A stretch of 64,000 nucleotides of DNA. It comes from SIG307 sp964545045. Lineage in GTDB: Bacteria; Bacillota; Clostridia; Lachnospirales; Lachnospiraceae. Numbering within the stretch: position 1 is the first letter of the stretch; each line of letters opens with the position of its first letter. Of the stretch, positions 35,661 to 45,354 are shown in pieces. The notes below the pieces were generated by a model, which did no database searches, was not told the DNA's origin, and saw only the letters and a program-made list of their open reading frames with translations. The position numbers and the translations under genes were made by a program. The DNA lies in NCBI GenBank assembly GCA_964545045.1, contig CAZJEN010000016.1, forward strand, positions 11,956-75,955, written 5' to 3'.

Positions 35661-36110
35661 ATGAGTCGTACGGAAACAGCAGAATTAACGGTACTATGCC
35701 TCATCCGAAGAGGCGACGAATATTTGTTGCAGGACCGAATCAAAAAGGACTGGAGAGGATTTACTCTGCCGGGAGGTCATGTGGAGCCGGGTGAGTCCAT
35801 CGTGGATGCGGTAATCCGTGAGATGCAGGAGGAGACCGGGCTTACGGTGGAGCATCCGAAGCTTTGCGGTGTGAAACAGTTTCCGATAGACGGAGGCAGA
35901 TATCTCGTATTTTTGTTTGTGGCAGATCAGTTTTCGGGAGAGGTGATTTCTTCGGAAGAGGGAGCAATGCACTGGGTGAAGAAAGAGGATTTACAAAAGG
36001 TGAATCTTGTAAATGATTTTCATGAATTATTGGAAGTTATGTTGGATGAAAATCTGAGTGAGTTTCAGTATGTGATAGAGGACGGGAAATGGAAGGCTGT
36101 GCAGAAGTAG
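35661..36110 (+). CDS. Nudix hydrolase
   Basis: This is a 149-residue protein starting behind CCGGAGG. The Nudix box GGHVEPGESIVDAVIREMQEETGL (residues about 36-59) has the canonical GX5EX7REUXEEXGU pattern. The size and flanking strands resemble MutT-type 8-oxo-dGTP hydrolases, so nucleotide sanitation is plausible but other NDP-X substrates are possible. It is spaced 15 bp from the previous gene and 10 bp from the next. Confidence 0.9.
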   Translation: MSRTETAELTVLCLIRRGDEYLLQDRIKKDWRGFTLPGGHVEPGESIVDAVIREMQEETGLTVEHPKLCGVKQFPIDGGRYLVFLFVADQFSGEVISSEEGAMHWVKKEDLQKVNLVNDFHELLEVMLDENLSEFQYVIEDGKWKAVQK

Positions 36111-36120
36111 GAGGTCCGTT

Positions 36121-36792
36121 ATGAGTAGAAAGCTATTCTTACAAGCAATTATTAAATTTCTTTTTGGTATTCTTTTGGTCGGCTTACTTGTTTTTTTTCC
36201 GGCGGGAACCCTCCGGTTCTTCCAAGGCTGGCTTTTTATGGGTATCCTGTTTATCCCGATGTTTGCGGCGGGACTTGTGATGATGACAAAGAATCCGGGG
36301 CTGTTGGAGTCCCGATTGAATGCAAAGGAAAAGCAGTCAGACCAGAGTCTTGTGGTAAAGCTTTCCGGACTTATGTTTCTGGTAGGCTTTATCGTGGCGG
36401 GGCTGGATTTCCGGTTCGGTTGGTTGACTCTGCCGAAGGGAATTTCCGTCGGTGCGGCAGTGGTGTTTTTGGCGGCCTATGTGCTTTACGCAGAGGTGCT
36501 TCGGGAAAATACCTATTTATCCCGTACCATTGAACTACAGGAAAATCAAAAGGTCATTGATACCGGCTTGTACGGGATGGTAAGGCATCCGATGTATTTT
36601 GCCACGGTGCTGTTATTCCTGGCGATGCCGTTGGTGCTTGGATCTGTGATTTCCTTTGTGATTTTCCTTGTGTATCCGTTTTTGATTGCAAAGAGGATTA
36701 AGGGGGAAGAAGCGTTTTTGGAGAAAGAATTGCCGGGATACAGTGAGTATAAAGAGAAGGTGAAATACCGGTTGATACCGTTTGTATGGTAG
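36121..36792 (+). CDS. Isoprenylcysteine carboxyl methyltransferase-like membrane protein
   Basis: This is a 223-residue protein with five or six hydrophobic helices. The C-terminal signature VRHPMYFATVLLFLAMPL, then RIKGEEAFLEKELPGYSEYKEKVKYRLIPFVW, is the ICMT/NnrU-like SAM-binding motif (RHPxY...E). Bacterial members methylate unknown lipophilic substrates. RBS is AGGAGG. Confidence 0.82.
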   Translation: MSRKLFLQAIIKFLFGILLVGLLVFFPAGTLRFFQGWLFMGILFIPMFAAGLVMMTKNPGLLESRLNAKEKQSDQSLVVKLSGLMFLVGFIVAGLDFRFGWLTLPKGISVGAAVVFLAAYVLYAEVLRENTYLSRTIELQENQKVIDTGLYGMVRHPMYFATVLLFLAMPLVLGSVISFVIFLVYPFLIAKRIKGEEAFLEKELPGYSEYKEKVKYRLIPFVW

Positions 36793-36801
36793 GAGCAGAA
36801 G

Positions 36802-37398
36802 ATGAGCGAGAACGAAACAACATGGGACAAGCTCCTGCAAATAAAAACAACCGGCCGGGACGACTCCAACTCCGACCAATATCGTTATCCATACGAACCT
36901 ACACCCTACAGTGTCTTGGAACGGTTGGCCAACAGCGGCCTGATTCGGAAAAAAGATGTGGTGCTGGACTACGGATGCGGGAAAGGCCGGGTGGACTTCT
37001 TTTTGTCCTACCAGACTAAGGCAGGTACCTTGGGGATAGAGTATGACGAGCGGATTTATCAGGGGGCAATAGAAAATCGGAAGACGGCTGTTTCGGGGGC
37101 AAGGACGGAGTTTGTACAGGCGAGAGCGGAGGCGTATGAAGTACCGTCGGAGGTGAACCGGTTCTACTTTTTCAATCCCTTTTCCGTGGAGCTTCTTCGA
37201 AAGGTCATGGCACGGATTCTGGAGTCCTATTATGAGAATCCGCGGGAGGCGTATTTGTTTTTCTATTATCCGTCGGAGGAATACATCTCTTATCTTATGA
37301 CCGTGGATGAGTTGGAATTTTATGATGAAATTGCCTTCGGTGATTTGTTTGAAGGAAATGATCCGAGGGAACGGATACTGATTTTTTTATTACCTTAA
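36802..37398 (+). CDS. SAM-dependent methyltransferase
   Basis: This is a 198-residue protein. VVLDYGCGKGRVDFFLSYQ is methyltransferase motif I, GIEYDERIYQGAIEN is the acidic motif II, and FYFFNPFSVELLRKVM is the motif IV region. The N-terminus TPYSVLERLANSGLI is typical of a common Clostridia family. The substrate is unknown. It sits 10 bp after the ICMT-like gene and 21 bp before the FliB-type gene. Confidence 0.82.
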   Translation: MSENETTWDKLLQIKTTGRDDSNSDQYRYPYEPTPYSVLERLANSGLIRKKDVVLDYGCGKGRVDFFLSYQTKAGTLGIEYDERIYQGAIENRKTAVSGARTEFVQARAEAYEVPSEVNRFYFFNPFSVELLRKVMARILESYYENPREAYLFFYYPSEEYISYLMTVDELEFYDEIAFGDLFEGNDPRERILIFLLP

Positions 37399-37418
37399 GA
37401 AAAGGAGGTCCGTAATTC

Positions 37419-38543
37419 ATGCTCTATGTAAGACCGAATTATTATGATAAGTTTCAGTGCGTGGCGGACCGGTGTGAAGCCACCTGCTGTGCCGGATGGC
37501 AGATTGTGATTGATGAAGCGTCGCTTGCACGATATCAATCCGAAGCGGGAGAGTACGGAGAAAGTTTACGGGAGCGCATTGATTGGAAGGAAAGCGTATT
37601 TAAGCAAACTTTCGGGAAACGCTGTGCCTTTTTGAAAGAGAACAATCTTTGTGAGATGTATGAGCGGTTGGGGGAGGAGAGCCTTAGCTTTACCTGTGCC
37701 AATTATCCGCGACATATCGAGGAATTTGAAAATCTGCGGGAGATTACCCTGACGGTGTCCTGCCCGGAGGTGGCACGGATTCTGCTGGAACAGAAGGAGC
37801 CGGTGAGCTTTGTCGAAGAGGAGGCAGGGGAGGACGAGGAAGAATTCGAAGACTTTGACCCCTTCTTTTTCTCTTATTTGGAGGATGCCAGAGAGATTAT
37901 GATTGCCATTCTGCAAAATCGTAGTTTGTCCTTAGAGGTGCGTGTAGCCTTGGTGAAAAAGATGGCAGTGGAAATGCAGGATGTTATAGAAGTAAGCGAA
38001 TTGTTTGATTTAGCGGATGTGTTTGAAAGTTACGAGGAAGAGAATCTTGCAAATGCCGTCGGGACGGCAGAACAAGAATTAAAAGCATTTTATGAGAACG
38101 AGACGGAAAGTTTCACAGATGCAAGAATGACGTTTGAACGGTTATACAGGCTGGAATTTTTAAGTGAGGATTGGGAAGAGTATCTGAACAAGTGTTGGCT
38201 GACATTGTACGGCGTGGGCGCAAGAGGCTATTGGGAACTTCAGAAAAAGTTTAAAAAATACTGTATGCAGACGACGCTTGACGGTGTAAGCATGGATATT
38301 ATGTTGGAGCAGCTGTTGGTATACTTCGTCTTTGCTTATTTCTGTGGCGCGGTGTACGATGACAATGTCATAGGCAAAATAAGAATGGCAGTAGACAGCG
38401 TAACGGTTCTGTATGAAATGTTTGTGGCGAAATGGACAGAGCAGGAGGGACATTTATCCACAAAGGATATCCAAAGAATTGTGTACCGGTATTCCAGAGA
38501 GTTGGAGCATTCGGACGTGAACTTGGAGATTATGCAAAGTTAG
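37419..38543 (+). CDS. FliB-type lysine-N-methylase
   Basis: This is a 374-residue protein behind AAAAGGAGG. The conserved Cys-rich N-terminus CVADRCEATCCAGWQIVIDE, CAFLKENNLCEMYERLGE, FTCANYPRH and SCPEVAR is the signature of FliB, which methylates flagellin lysines in enteric bacteria and is also found in Clostridia. No flagellin gene is in the window, so its target here may differ. The Cys residues may bind a metal centre. Confidence 0.85.
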   Translation: MLYVRPNYYDKFQCVADRCEATCCAGWQIVIDEASLARYQSEAGEYGESLRERIDWKESVFKQTFGKRCAFLKENNLCEMYERLGEESLSFTCANYPRHIEEFENLREITLTVSCPEVARILLEQKEPVSFVEEEAGEDEEEFEDFDPFFFSYLEDAREIMIAILQNRSLSLEVRVALVKKMAVEMQDVIEVSELFDLADVFESYEEENLANAVGTAEQELKAFYENETESFTDARMTFERLYRLEFLSEDWEEYLNKCWLTLYGVGARGYWELQKKFKKYCMQTTLDGVSMDIMLEQLLVYFVFAYFCGAVYDDNVIGKIRMAVDSVTVLYEMFVAKWTEQEGHLSTKDIQRIVYRYSRELEHSDVNLEIMQS

Positions 38544-38553
38544 GGGAGGACTT

Positions 38554-38889
38554 ATGACCACACGAGAGGAAGTATTGGCGTACGGTTTGTCGCTTGCAAA
38601 TACTTATCAGGATGCGCCGTTTCACGATGAAAACTGGCAACTGGTAAGAGTCAAAAAGAACAAAAAGGTATTTCTCTGGACCTATGAAAGAAACGGGAAC
38701 ACGTGCATTAACGTGAAGGTGAGCCCGGAGTGGCGGGATTTTTGGAGGAGTGCTTACCCTTCCGTACAGCCGGGGTATCACCAGAACAAGGAACACTGGA
38801 ACACGGTGATTCTGAACGGAACGGTGCCGGAGACGGACGTAAAACGAATGATTGCGGAAAGCTATGATTTGGTGGTTGGAAGAAAATAA
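38554..38889 (+). CDS. MmcQ/YjbR-family protein
   Basis: This is a 111-residue protein. LSLANTYQDAPFHDENWQLVRVKKNKKVFLW, VKVSPEWRDFWRSAYPSVQPGYHQNKEHWNTVIL and the C-terminal helix MIAESYDLVVGRK match the YjbR/CyaY-like fold, described as DNA-binding but without a settled function. It starts 10 bp after the FliB-type gene, behind GGGGAGG. Confidence 0.88.
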   Translation: MTTREEVLAYGLSLANTYQDAPFHDENWQLVRVKKNKKVFLWTYERNGNTCINVKVSPEWRDFWRSAYPSVQPGYHQNKEHWNTVILNGTVPETDVKRMIAESYDLVVGRK

Positions 38890-38955
38890 TTACCACTACC
38901 CATTTCATCCAAAATGCGGTATAATGTCCGTGAGGGATTGAAAGGAGTGGAACGG

Positions 38956-39183
38956 ATGAAGCAGAAGGTACTCTGTAATTGTTGCGGACGAGCCCTTGCG
39001 ACCTCCGACAGCGGCAAAACCGTAACAGAGGATGCGGTGTATATCCGCAAGGAGTGGGGCTATTTTTCCGAAAAAGATTTACAGATTCATCATATTGTGG
39101 TGTGTGAGGACTGCTATGATGAATGGATAAAGCAGTTTAAGTTACCTGTGAAGATAGAAAAAAAGCAGGAGGTTTTATGTTAG
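38956..39183 (+). CDS. Small CxxC protein of unknown function
   Basis: This is a 75-residue protein starting at the ATG behind GAAAGGAG. Two cysteine pairs, LCNCCGRAL near the N-terminus and VCEDCYDEW near residue 55, suggest a zinc ribbon. Its stop overlaps the rnz start by 7 bp, so the two are co-translated. I cannot name the family. Confidence 0.75.
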   Translation: MKQKVLCNCCGRALATSDSGKTVTEDAVYIRKEWGYFSEKDLQIHHIVVCEDCYDEWIKQFKLPVKIEKKQEVLC

Positions 39184-40091
39184 AAGTTTGTTTGTTAGGG
39201 ACCGGCGGAATGATGCCGCTTCCGAATCGTTGGCTGACCGCTTTGATGACGCGGTTAAACGGCAGTAGTCTGCTGATTGATTGCGGTGAGGGCACTCAGG
39301 TGGCGATTCGGGAAAAAGGATGGAGCTTTCACGATATTGATGTGATTTGTTTTACCCATTATCACGGGGATCACATCAGCGGCTTGCCGGGCTTATTGTT
39401 GTCCATGGGAAATGCTGAGCGGAAGGAGCCTGTGACCCTCATCGGACCGAAGGGGTTGGAACGGGTAGTAGGCGCACTCCGGACCATTGCGCCGGAGCTG
39501 CCCTTTTCGTTAGAGTTTCATGAATTAACCGAGGCGGAGGAGACGATTTTTACCCACGGGTATGAAATCGAAGCCTATAAAGTAAATCACAACGTGCTGT
39601 GCTATGGGTATTCCGTAGTAGTACGCCGGGGCGGCCGGTTCTTCCCTGAGAAGGCGGCGGAGAACAATGTTCCGCAGAAGTACTGGAACCGATTGCAAAA
39701 GGGCGAGACCATTGAAGACGATGGTGTATGCTATACCCCGGATATGGTAATCGGACCGCCGCGAAAGGGCATCCGTCTTGCTTACAGCACGGATACGAGA
39801 CCGACAAAGAGTATGGTTGCCCACGCCGCAGAGGCGGATTTGTTTATCTGCGAGGGAATGTACGGTGAAGATGACAAGATGAATAAGGCTTTGGAGCACA
39901 AGCACATGACCTTTTACGAGGCGGCTAAGCTTGCAAAAGAAGCGAATGTAAAGGAGTTGTGGCTGACTCACTACAGCCCGTCCCTCATTCGCCCGGAGGA
40001 ATTTATTCCGAAGACCCGGAAGATTTTTCCTGCTACTTATGCGGCTAAGGACGGCAGAACAACGGTGCTGGAGTTTGATAAAAACGAGTAA
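39177..40091 (+). CDS. rnz: Ribonuclease Z
   Basis: This is a 304-residue metallo-beta-lactamase fold protein. FTHYHGDHISGLPGLL is the HxHxDH metal site, GYEIEAYKVNHNVLCYGY gives the later His, YSTDTRPT gives the bridging Asp, and HKHMTFYEAA plus LTHYSPS complete the site. The exosite region matches tRNase Z. It cuts the 3' trailer of tRNA precursors. Confidence 0.93.
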   Translation: MLEVCLLGTGGMMPLPNRWLTALMTRLNGSSLLIDCGEGTQVAIREKGWSFHDIDVICFTHYHGDHISGLPGLLLSMGNAERKEPVTLIGPKGLERVVGALRTIAPELPFSLEFHELTEAEETIFTHGYEIEAYKVNHNVLCYGYSVVVRRGGRFFPEKAAENNVPQKYWNRLQKGETIEDDGVCYTPDMVIGPPRKGIRLAYSTDTRPTKSMVAHAAEADLFICEGMYGEDDKMNKALEHKHMTFYEAAKLAKEANVKELWLTHYSPSLIRPEEFIPKTRKIFPATYAAKDGRTTVLEFDKNE

Positions 40092-40121
40092 TACGGTTTG
40101 CGGTGCAAAGGAGGGGTTCCT

Positions 40122-40688
40122 ATGAAGACGAAAAAGAAAATCGTTAGTATCAGCGTGATTTTGGTGCTGGCATGTGCCATTGTAGCGTTGTACATGTACA
40201 TCGACCGTTCCGGCAAGGAAGCAAAAGAGCCGGTCAATACGGTGGCGGAGCAGATTCTTTCCAAAAATTTGGATACCAATTATCCGCCGACCCCGTATTC
40301 CGTGGCAGAGTTCTATTGCGGAATCGTGGAATGCATTTACAACGAGGATACCACGGAGGAGCAACTGGCGGCACTGGTTCGTAAGGAACGGGAGTTGTTT
40401 GATGAAGAATTTGCGGCAATTAATTCTTTTGATTCCTTGCTGGCAGCAACGAAAGAGGACTTGGAAATTGCGAAGGAAAAGAAACTGGTGTTTACCGGGT
40501 ATGTTTTGGATAAGGCCAGTAACGTGTCCAAGTGGAAAAAGGACGGCAATGAGTATGCGTCTATTATGTTTCAGCTTATGAGCCGCTCCGATAAGGGCAG
40601 TGGCGGAAGCTACCGCAATCTGATTATGAGAATGGATTCCGAAGGGAATTATAAGATTTTAGGCTGGGAAACTGCAGAAGCAGAGTAA
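40122..40688 (+). CDS. Hypothetical protein with N-terminal membrane anchor
   Basis: This is a 188-residue protein behind AAAGGAGG. The sequence KKKIVSISVILVLACAIVALYMYI is one transmembrane helix, followed by an extracytoplasmic domain with paired helices (YSVAEFYCGIVECIYNEDTTEEQLAALV) and a beta-rich end (YRNLIMRMDSEGNYKILGWE). I recognise no catalytic motif. It lies between rnz and tsaD on the same strand. Confidence 0.7.
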   Translation: MKTKKKIVSISVILVLACAIVALYMYIDRSGKEAKEPVNTVAEQILSKNLDTNYPPTPYSVAEFYCGIVECIYNEDTTEEQLAALVRKERELFDEEFAAINSFDSLLAATKEDLEIAKEKKLVFTGYVLDKASNVSKWKKDGNEYASIMFQLMSRSDKGSGGSYRNLIMRMDSEGNYKILGWETAEAE

Positions 40689-40769
40689 GCAGAAATTAAC
40701 GCGGACAGCCGGAATAACGATACCATAGGGTGGAGAACGGAGTAATGTGAATTAACGGAGGCAACAATC

Positions 40770-41780
40770 GTGCGAATTTTAGCAATTGAATCATCTTGTG
40801 ACGAAACCGCGGCAGCGGTGGTGGAGGACGGACGTAAGGTGCTGTCCAATGTGATTTCGTCACAAATCGATATCCATACCTTATACGGCGGCGTGGTGCC
40901 GGAAATCGCGTCCAGAAAGCATACGGAGCGTATTAATAACGTGGTGGACCAGGCGTTAACCGAGGCTGGGATGACCTTGGCAGAGGTAGATGCGGTGGCA
41001 GTCACCTACGGCCCGGGATTGGTGGGTGCTCTTTTGGTGGGCGTGGCTCATGCGAAGGCATTGGCTTACGGGGCAGGAAAACCTCTCATCGGCGTTCATC
41101 ATATCGAAGGACACATTTCCGCAAATTACATAGAGAATTTAGATTTGGAGCCGCCGTTTTTGTGTCTGGTGGTATCCGGTGGTCACACCCATTTGGTGCG
41201 GGTAGCGGATTACGGCGAGTATGAAATTTTGGGACGGACCCACGATGATGCGGCGGGAGAGGCCTTTGATAAGGTGGCAAGAGCCATCGGCCTCGGCTAT
41301 CCGGGTGGTCCGAAGATTGATAAATTATCGAAAGAAGGAAATCCGAAGGCAATTGCATTTCCGAAGGGACAGATTGCGGATTCTCCGTACGATTTCAGTT
41401 TCAGCGGCGTGAAGTCGGCGGTATTGAATTATTTGAACCAGTCGGCCATGCAGGGTATCGAAATCAACCCTGCGGATGTGGCGGCGTCCTTCCAGCAGTC
41501 GGTAGTAGAGGTATTGGTGGAAAAGACTATGGCGGCGGTAAAGGCCACCGGGATGAAGAAGCTGGCGCTGGCCGGCGGTGTAGCGTCCAATTCCGCCATT
41601 CGTGCGGGCATGGAGGAAGCGTGTAAAAAAGCGGGAATTGCGCTTTATCGCCCGTCACCGATTCTTTGTACGGACAATGCGGCCATGATCGGCGCGGCGG
41701 CGTATTATGAGTATCAGAAGGGTGTACGGCACGGTTTGGATTTGAATGCAGTGCCGAATTTGCAGCTCGGTGAAAGGTAA
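40770..41780 (+). CDS. tsaD: tRNA threonylcarbamoyltransferase TsaD
   Basis: This is a 336-residue protein with a GTG start behind ACGGAGG. It has ESSCDETAAAVV, the metal ligands HHIEGHISAN (HxxxH), VSGGHTHLV (phosphate 2), DDAAGEAFDKVAR and GGVASNSAIR, all diagnostic of Kae1/TsaD. It transfers the threonylcarbamoyl group to A37. It is separated from tsaE-tsaB-rimI by eleven genes, although all are co-directional. Confidence 0.97.
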   Translation: MRILAIESSCDETAAAVVEDGRKVLSNVISSQIDIHTLYGGVVPEIASRKHTERINNVVDQALTEAGMTLAEVDAVAVTYGPGLVGALLVGVAHAKALAYGAGKPLIGVHHIEGHISANYIENLDLEPPFLCLVVSGGHTHLVRVADYGEYEILGRTHDDAAGEAFDKVARAIGLGYPGGPKIDKLSKEGNPKAIAFPKGQIADSPYDFSFSGVKSAVLNYLNQSAMQGIEINPADVAASFQQSVVEVLVEKTMAAVKATGMKKLALAGGVASNSAIRAGMEEACKKAGIALYRPSPILCTDNAAMIGAAAYYEYQKGVRHGLDLNAVPNLQLGER

Positions 41781-41788
41781 GGAGGACT

Positions 41789-42484
41789 ATGGCGGCAGCG
41801 GGGATTGTATTGGCAGGCGGAAAAGGAAGCAGGATGCAAAGCGACGTTCCGAAGCAGTATATGGAGCTTCTCGGAAAGCCGCTTCTGTATTATTCTTTGA
41901 GAGCTTTTGAGGACAGTGATGCAGAGCAGGTAGTGCTGGTAACGGCAGAGGGTGATGAGGAGTACTGCAGAAGAGAACTGGTAGAACGGTTTGGATTTAC
42001 GAAGGTAGTGGCTATTGTGGCCGGCGGTGCGGAACGGTATGCCTCTGTATGGAACGGCTTGAAATGTTTGAAGGAGCAGGAACCGGATTATGTTTTGATT
42101 CACGACGGAGCCCGTCCTTTGGTGACCACGGAACTGATTAACCGGCTGATTACGGAAACGGGGCAGTACGGCGCTTGTGTAGCCGGGATGCCGGTGAAGG
42201 ATACCATTCAGATGACGGACGAGAACGGAACTATTACATTGACACCGAAGAGAGACAGTCTGTGGACGGCTCAGACACCGCAGAGCTTTGAGTTTTCTTT
42301 GGCCTACGATGCTTACGAGCAGCTGATGCGGGAGTCGGAGATCAATGTAACGGATGATGCTATGGTTGTGGGATTGTATCACGATATTCCGATTCAAATG
42401 GTTCGGGGAAGCTATACCAACATAAAAGTGACCACACCGGAGGATTTGGTGTTGGCAGAGGCGTTTTTGAAGAAACGCATATAA
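41789..42484 (+). CDS. ispD: 2-C-methyl-D-erythritol 4-phosphate cytidylyltransferase
   Basis: This is a 231-residue protein. GIVLAGGKGSRMQSDVPKQYMEL is the nucleotidyltransferase P-loop-like motif with the catalytic Arg and Lys, and LIHDGARPLVT, VKDTIQ and WTAQTPQSFEFSL are IspD signatures. It makes CDP-methylerythritol in the non-mevalonate isoprenoid pathway. It starts 8 bp after tsaD behind AAGGAGG. Confidence 0.95.
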   Translation: MAAAGIVLAGGKGSRMQSDVPKQYMELLGKPLLYYSLRAFEDSDAEQVVLVTAEGDEEYCRRELVERFGFTKVVAIVAGGAERYASVWNGLKCLKEQEPDYVLIHDGARPLVTTELINRLITETGQYGACVAGMPVKDTIQMTDENGTITLTPKRDSLWTAQTPQSFEFSLAYDAYEQLMRESEINVTDDAMVVGLYHDIPIQMVRGSYTNIKVTTPEDLVLAEAFLKKRI

Positions 42485-42587
42485 ACTATGAGAGGGTGTG
42501 AGTGACGTCCGGGTGCCTGAAACGGTGCGAAAGGCGTACGTGGTACAAAGGATGGAGATGCCGAAGGCTCGGCAGAAAGGATTACTT

Positions 42588-45338
42588 ATGGGACAGAAAA
42601 GAGTATTGGATTGGCAGTATTACTCGGAGAAGGCGATTGCTTCCGTAGCGGAAGGTTGTGTTCTGCTTCGCAACGAAGGAAAGGTGCTTCCGTTCCGAAA
42701 GGGTGAAAAGGTAGCAGTATTCGGCAGAATTCAGCTGGATTATTATAAGAGCGGAACCGGCTCCGGCGGTATGGTAAATGTATCCCGTGTGGTGGGTATT
42801 ACGGAAGGCTTGCTTGAGAGCGGAGAGGTAGAGGTTAACCGCGATTTATTAAAGGTATACGAAGACTGGTGTATGGAGCACCCGTTTGATTTGGGAACCG
42901 GTTGGGGCGCAGAGCCTTGGAGCCAGAAAGAGATGCCTCTTTCCGACGAGCTTTGTGAAAAGACTGCGGCTGAGTCAGAGGTGGCTCTTGTAATTCTCGG
43001 ACGTACCGCAGGTGAGGACCAGGACAATCGAGCAGAAAAGGGAGCCTATTTCCTGAGCGACGGTGAGGATGGGATGCTTGCCAAGGTGCGGAAGTATTTC
43101 AAGAAAATGGTGGTACTTCTGAATGTGGGCGGTCTGATTGATATGGGCTTTGTGACTAAATATGAGCCGGAGGCGGTGTTGTACTGCTGGCAGGGCGGTA
43201 TGCTGGGAGGAACCGGTACGGCACAGGTGTTAACCGGTCAGGTAAGTCCGTCCGGTAAGTTGCCGGATACCATTGCCTATACGATTGAGGATTATCCGTC
43301 CCATCCGTATTTCGGAAGCAGAGAGCGCAATTTCTATACCGAAGATATTTACGTGGGCTATCGATATTTCGAAACCTTTGCGAAAGATAAGGTAATGTAT
43401 CCGTTCGGTTTTGGTTTGTCTTATACAACTTTTTCCGTGGAGACCAAGTCTGTCACTGTAGCAAAGGAAGGTGTCACCTTAGAAGTGACAGTAACCAATA
43501 CCGGCGATGCCGCCGGCAAGGAAGTGGTACAGGTGTACTGTGAAGCCCCGCAGGGATTGCTGGGCAAGCCGGCAAGAGTACTTTGCGGCTATGAAAAGAC
43601 GAAGGAACTGGCTCCGAAGGAAACGCAGGTACTGACCGTGGCAGTAAAGACGGAAGATGTTGCTTCCTTTGATGACTTCGGAAAGACCGGACATAAGTCC
43701 TGCTTTGTACTGGAAGCGGGAGAATATATTTTCTATGTGGGTATGGATGTTCGCAGTGCGAAGAAGGTTGCGTCTATTAATGTGCCGGAGACCTATGTGG
43801 TATCCGGGCATGAGCAAGTGTTGGCACCGGACCGCTCCTTTACCCGTATGTTGCCGGAAAAAGACGGTGACGGCTATAAGGTATGTTTTGAAGAGGTTCC
43901 GGCGGTAGAACCGTTGGATTCTGTACGCAGATCGGAGCGTATGCCGCAGGAGCTTGTCTATACCGGCGATAAGGGCATTAAGCTGGTGGATGTGGCTGAC
44001 GGAAAGGCGACCATGGATGAGTTTATTGCCCAGCTTTCCGATGAGAATCTGGCTTGTATTATCCGCGGCGAAGGAATGAGCAGTCCGAAGGTAACACCGG
44101 GTACCGCATCCACCTTCGGCGGTGTAACGGAGGAATTGGCTGCCTTCGGTATTCCGTGTGCATGTTGCGCGGACGGCCCGGCAGGTATTCGTATGGACTG
44201 CGGAACCAAGGCCTTCAGTATTCCGAACGGTACGCTGCTTGCCTCTACCTTTAACAAGGAATTGATTACCGAGTTGTTTACTTGCTTCGGCTTGGAGGCG
44301 GCTTACCATAAGGTTGACTGTATGCTGGGACCGGGAATGAACCTGCATCGCCATCCGCTAAACGGACGTAATTTTGAGTATTTTTCCGAGGATCCGTATT
44401 TGACAGGAACCATGGCGGCGGCGGAGCTGAAGGGCTTCCATTCCGCAGGCGTCACCGGTACCATCAAGCATTTTTGCGGAAACGACCAAGAGTCCGGACG
44501 TCATACTTCCGATTCCGTGATTTCCGAGCGAGCTCTTCGAGAGATTTACTTAAAGTGCTTTGAAATTGCGGTAAAGGATGGTAAGGCACCGACGATTATG
44601 ACTACCTACGGTTCCTTGAACGGTGTTTGGACCGCCGGTAATTATGACCTGGCAACGGCGATTTTGCGCGACGATTGGGGCTTTGACGGTATGGTAATGA
44701 CTGACTGGTGGGCTGCTATTAACAGACGGAATCAGTCGGTGGATAAGCGGGATTTTGCGGCAATGGCCATGTCCCAGAACGACGTGTACATGGTATGTAC
44801 CGACAGTCTGACTCATGACGATAATGTAATGGAGGCATTGGCGGACGGCTCTTTAAAGAGGGCGGAATTACAGAGAAACGCGGCTAATATTTGCCGGTTT
44901 ATCCTGAGCACCCATGCATTAAAGCGTTTGCAGGGTACGGATGATGAGATTGAGCGTATCAATTATCGGGCAGAGGATGAGGAAGACGGTTCAAGCGAAA
45001 GCTATACCTACAACCTTGACGATTATCTGGAAATCGATATGACCGGTGTACAGAGCAAAAAGGGCGGAAGCTACACCTTTATGTTAAATCTGAAAGAGCC
45101 AACCAAGTACCGCTTTACGTTTACGGCAAGCTCTGTGGCAAGCGAATTGGCACAGATGCCGGTGACGTTGTATTTTATGGGAACGGTACACGATACTTTT
45201 ACTTGGCACGGAACAAACGGGGAGTCGATGTCCTTTACGGGCGAATATATGCTGACCTTCCTGCCGACCAGAGTGCGTCTGGCTTTTGCCCAGAGCGGAA
45301 TTGATTTTCAGAATATAGTGATTGAAAAAGTAAAATAA
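42588..45338 (+). CDS. GH3 glycosidase with permuted domain order
   Basis: The protein has 916 residues from the ATG behind AGAAAGG; an open frame reaches the GTG at 42498, but that start is less likely. The GH3 C-terminal domain comes first (SVAEGCVLLRNEG, LLNVGGLIDM, YPFGFGLSYTTFS), then a fibronectin III-like domain, then the TIM barrel (LLASTFNKELI, GTIKHFCGNDQE, GMVMTDWWA). The catalytic Asp is about residue 706. This order is known from Ruminococcus and Butyrivibrio beta-glucosidases. There is no signal peptide, so it acts on imported oligosaccharides; beta-glucoside or beta-xyloside is plausible. It is paired with the GH120 gene 17 bp downstream. Confidence 0.93.
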   Translation: MGQKRVLDWQYYSEKAIASVAEGCVLLRNEGKVLPFRKGEKVAVFGRIQLDYYKSGTGSGGMVNVSRVVGITEGLLESGEVEVNRDLLKVYEDWCMEHPFDLGTGWGAEPWSQKEMPLSDELCEKTAAESEVALVILGRTAGEDQDNRAEKGAYFLSDGEDGMLAKVRKYFKKMVVLLNVGGLIDMGFVTKYEPEAVLYCWQGGMLGGTGTAQVLTGQVSPSGKLPDTIAYTIEDYPSHPYFGSRERNFYTEDIYVGYRYFETFAKDKVMYPFGFGLSYTTFSVETKSVTVAKEGVTLEVTVTNTGDAAGKEVVQVYCEAPQGLLGKPARVLCGYEKTKELAPKETQVLTVAVKTEDVASFDDFGKTGHKSCFVLEAGEYIFYVGMDVRSAKKVASINVPETYVVSGHEQVLAPDRSFTRMLPEKDGDGYKVCFEEVPAVEPLDSVRRSERMPQELVYTGDKGIKLVDVADGKATMDEFIAQLSDENLACIIRGEGMSSPKVTPGTASTFGGVTEELAAFGIPCACCADGPAGIRMDCGTKAFSIPNGTLLASTFNKELITELFTCFGLEAAYHKVDCMLGPGMNLHRHPLNGRNFEYFSEDPYLTGTMAAAELKGFHSAGVTGTIKHFCGNDQESGRHTSDSVISERALREIYLKCFEIAVKDGKAPTIMTTYGSLNGVWTAGNYDLATAILRDDWGFDGMVMTDWWAAINRRNQSVDKRDFAAMAMSQNDVYMVCTDSLTHDDNVMEALADGSLKRAELQRNAANICRFILSTHALKRLQGTDDEIERINYRAEDEEDGSSESYTYNLDDYLEIDMTGVQSKKGGSYTFMLNLKEPTKYRFTFTASSVASELAQMPVTLYFMGTVHDTFTWHGTNGESMSFTGEYMLTFLPTRVRLAFAQSGIDFQNIVIEKVK

Positions 45339-45354
45339 AGAGGGGGATTTTTTT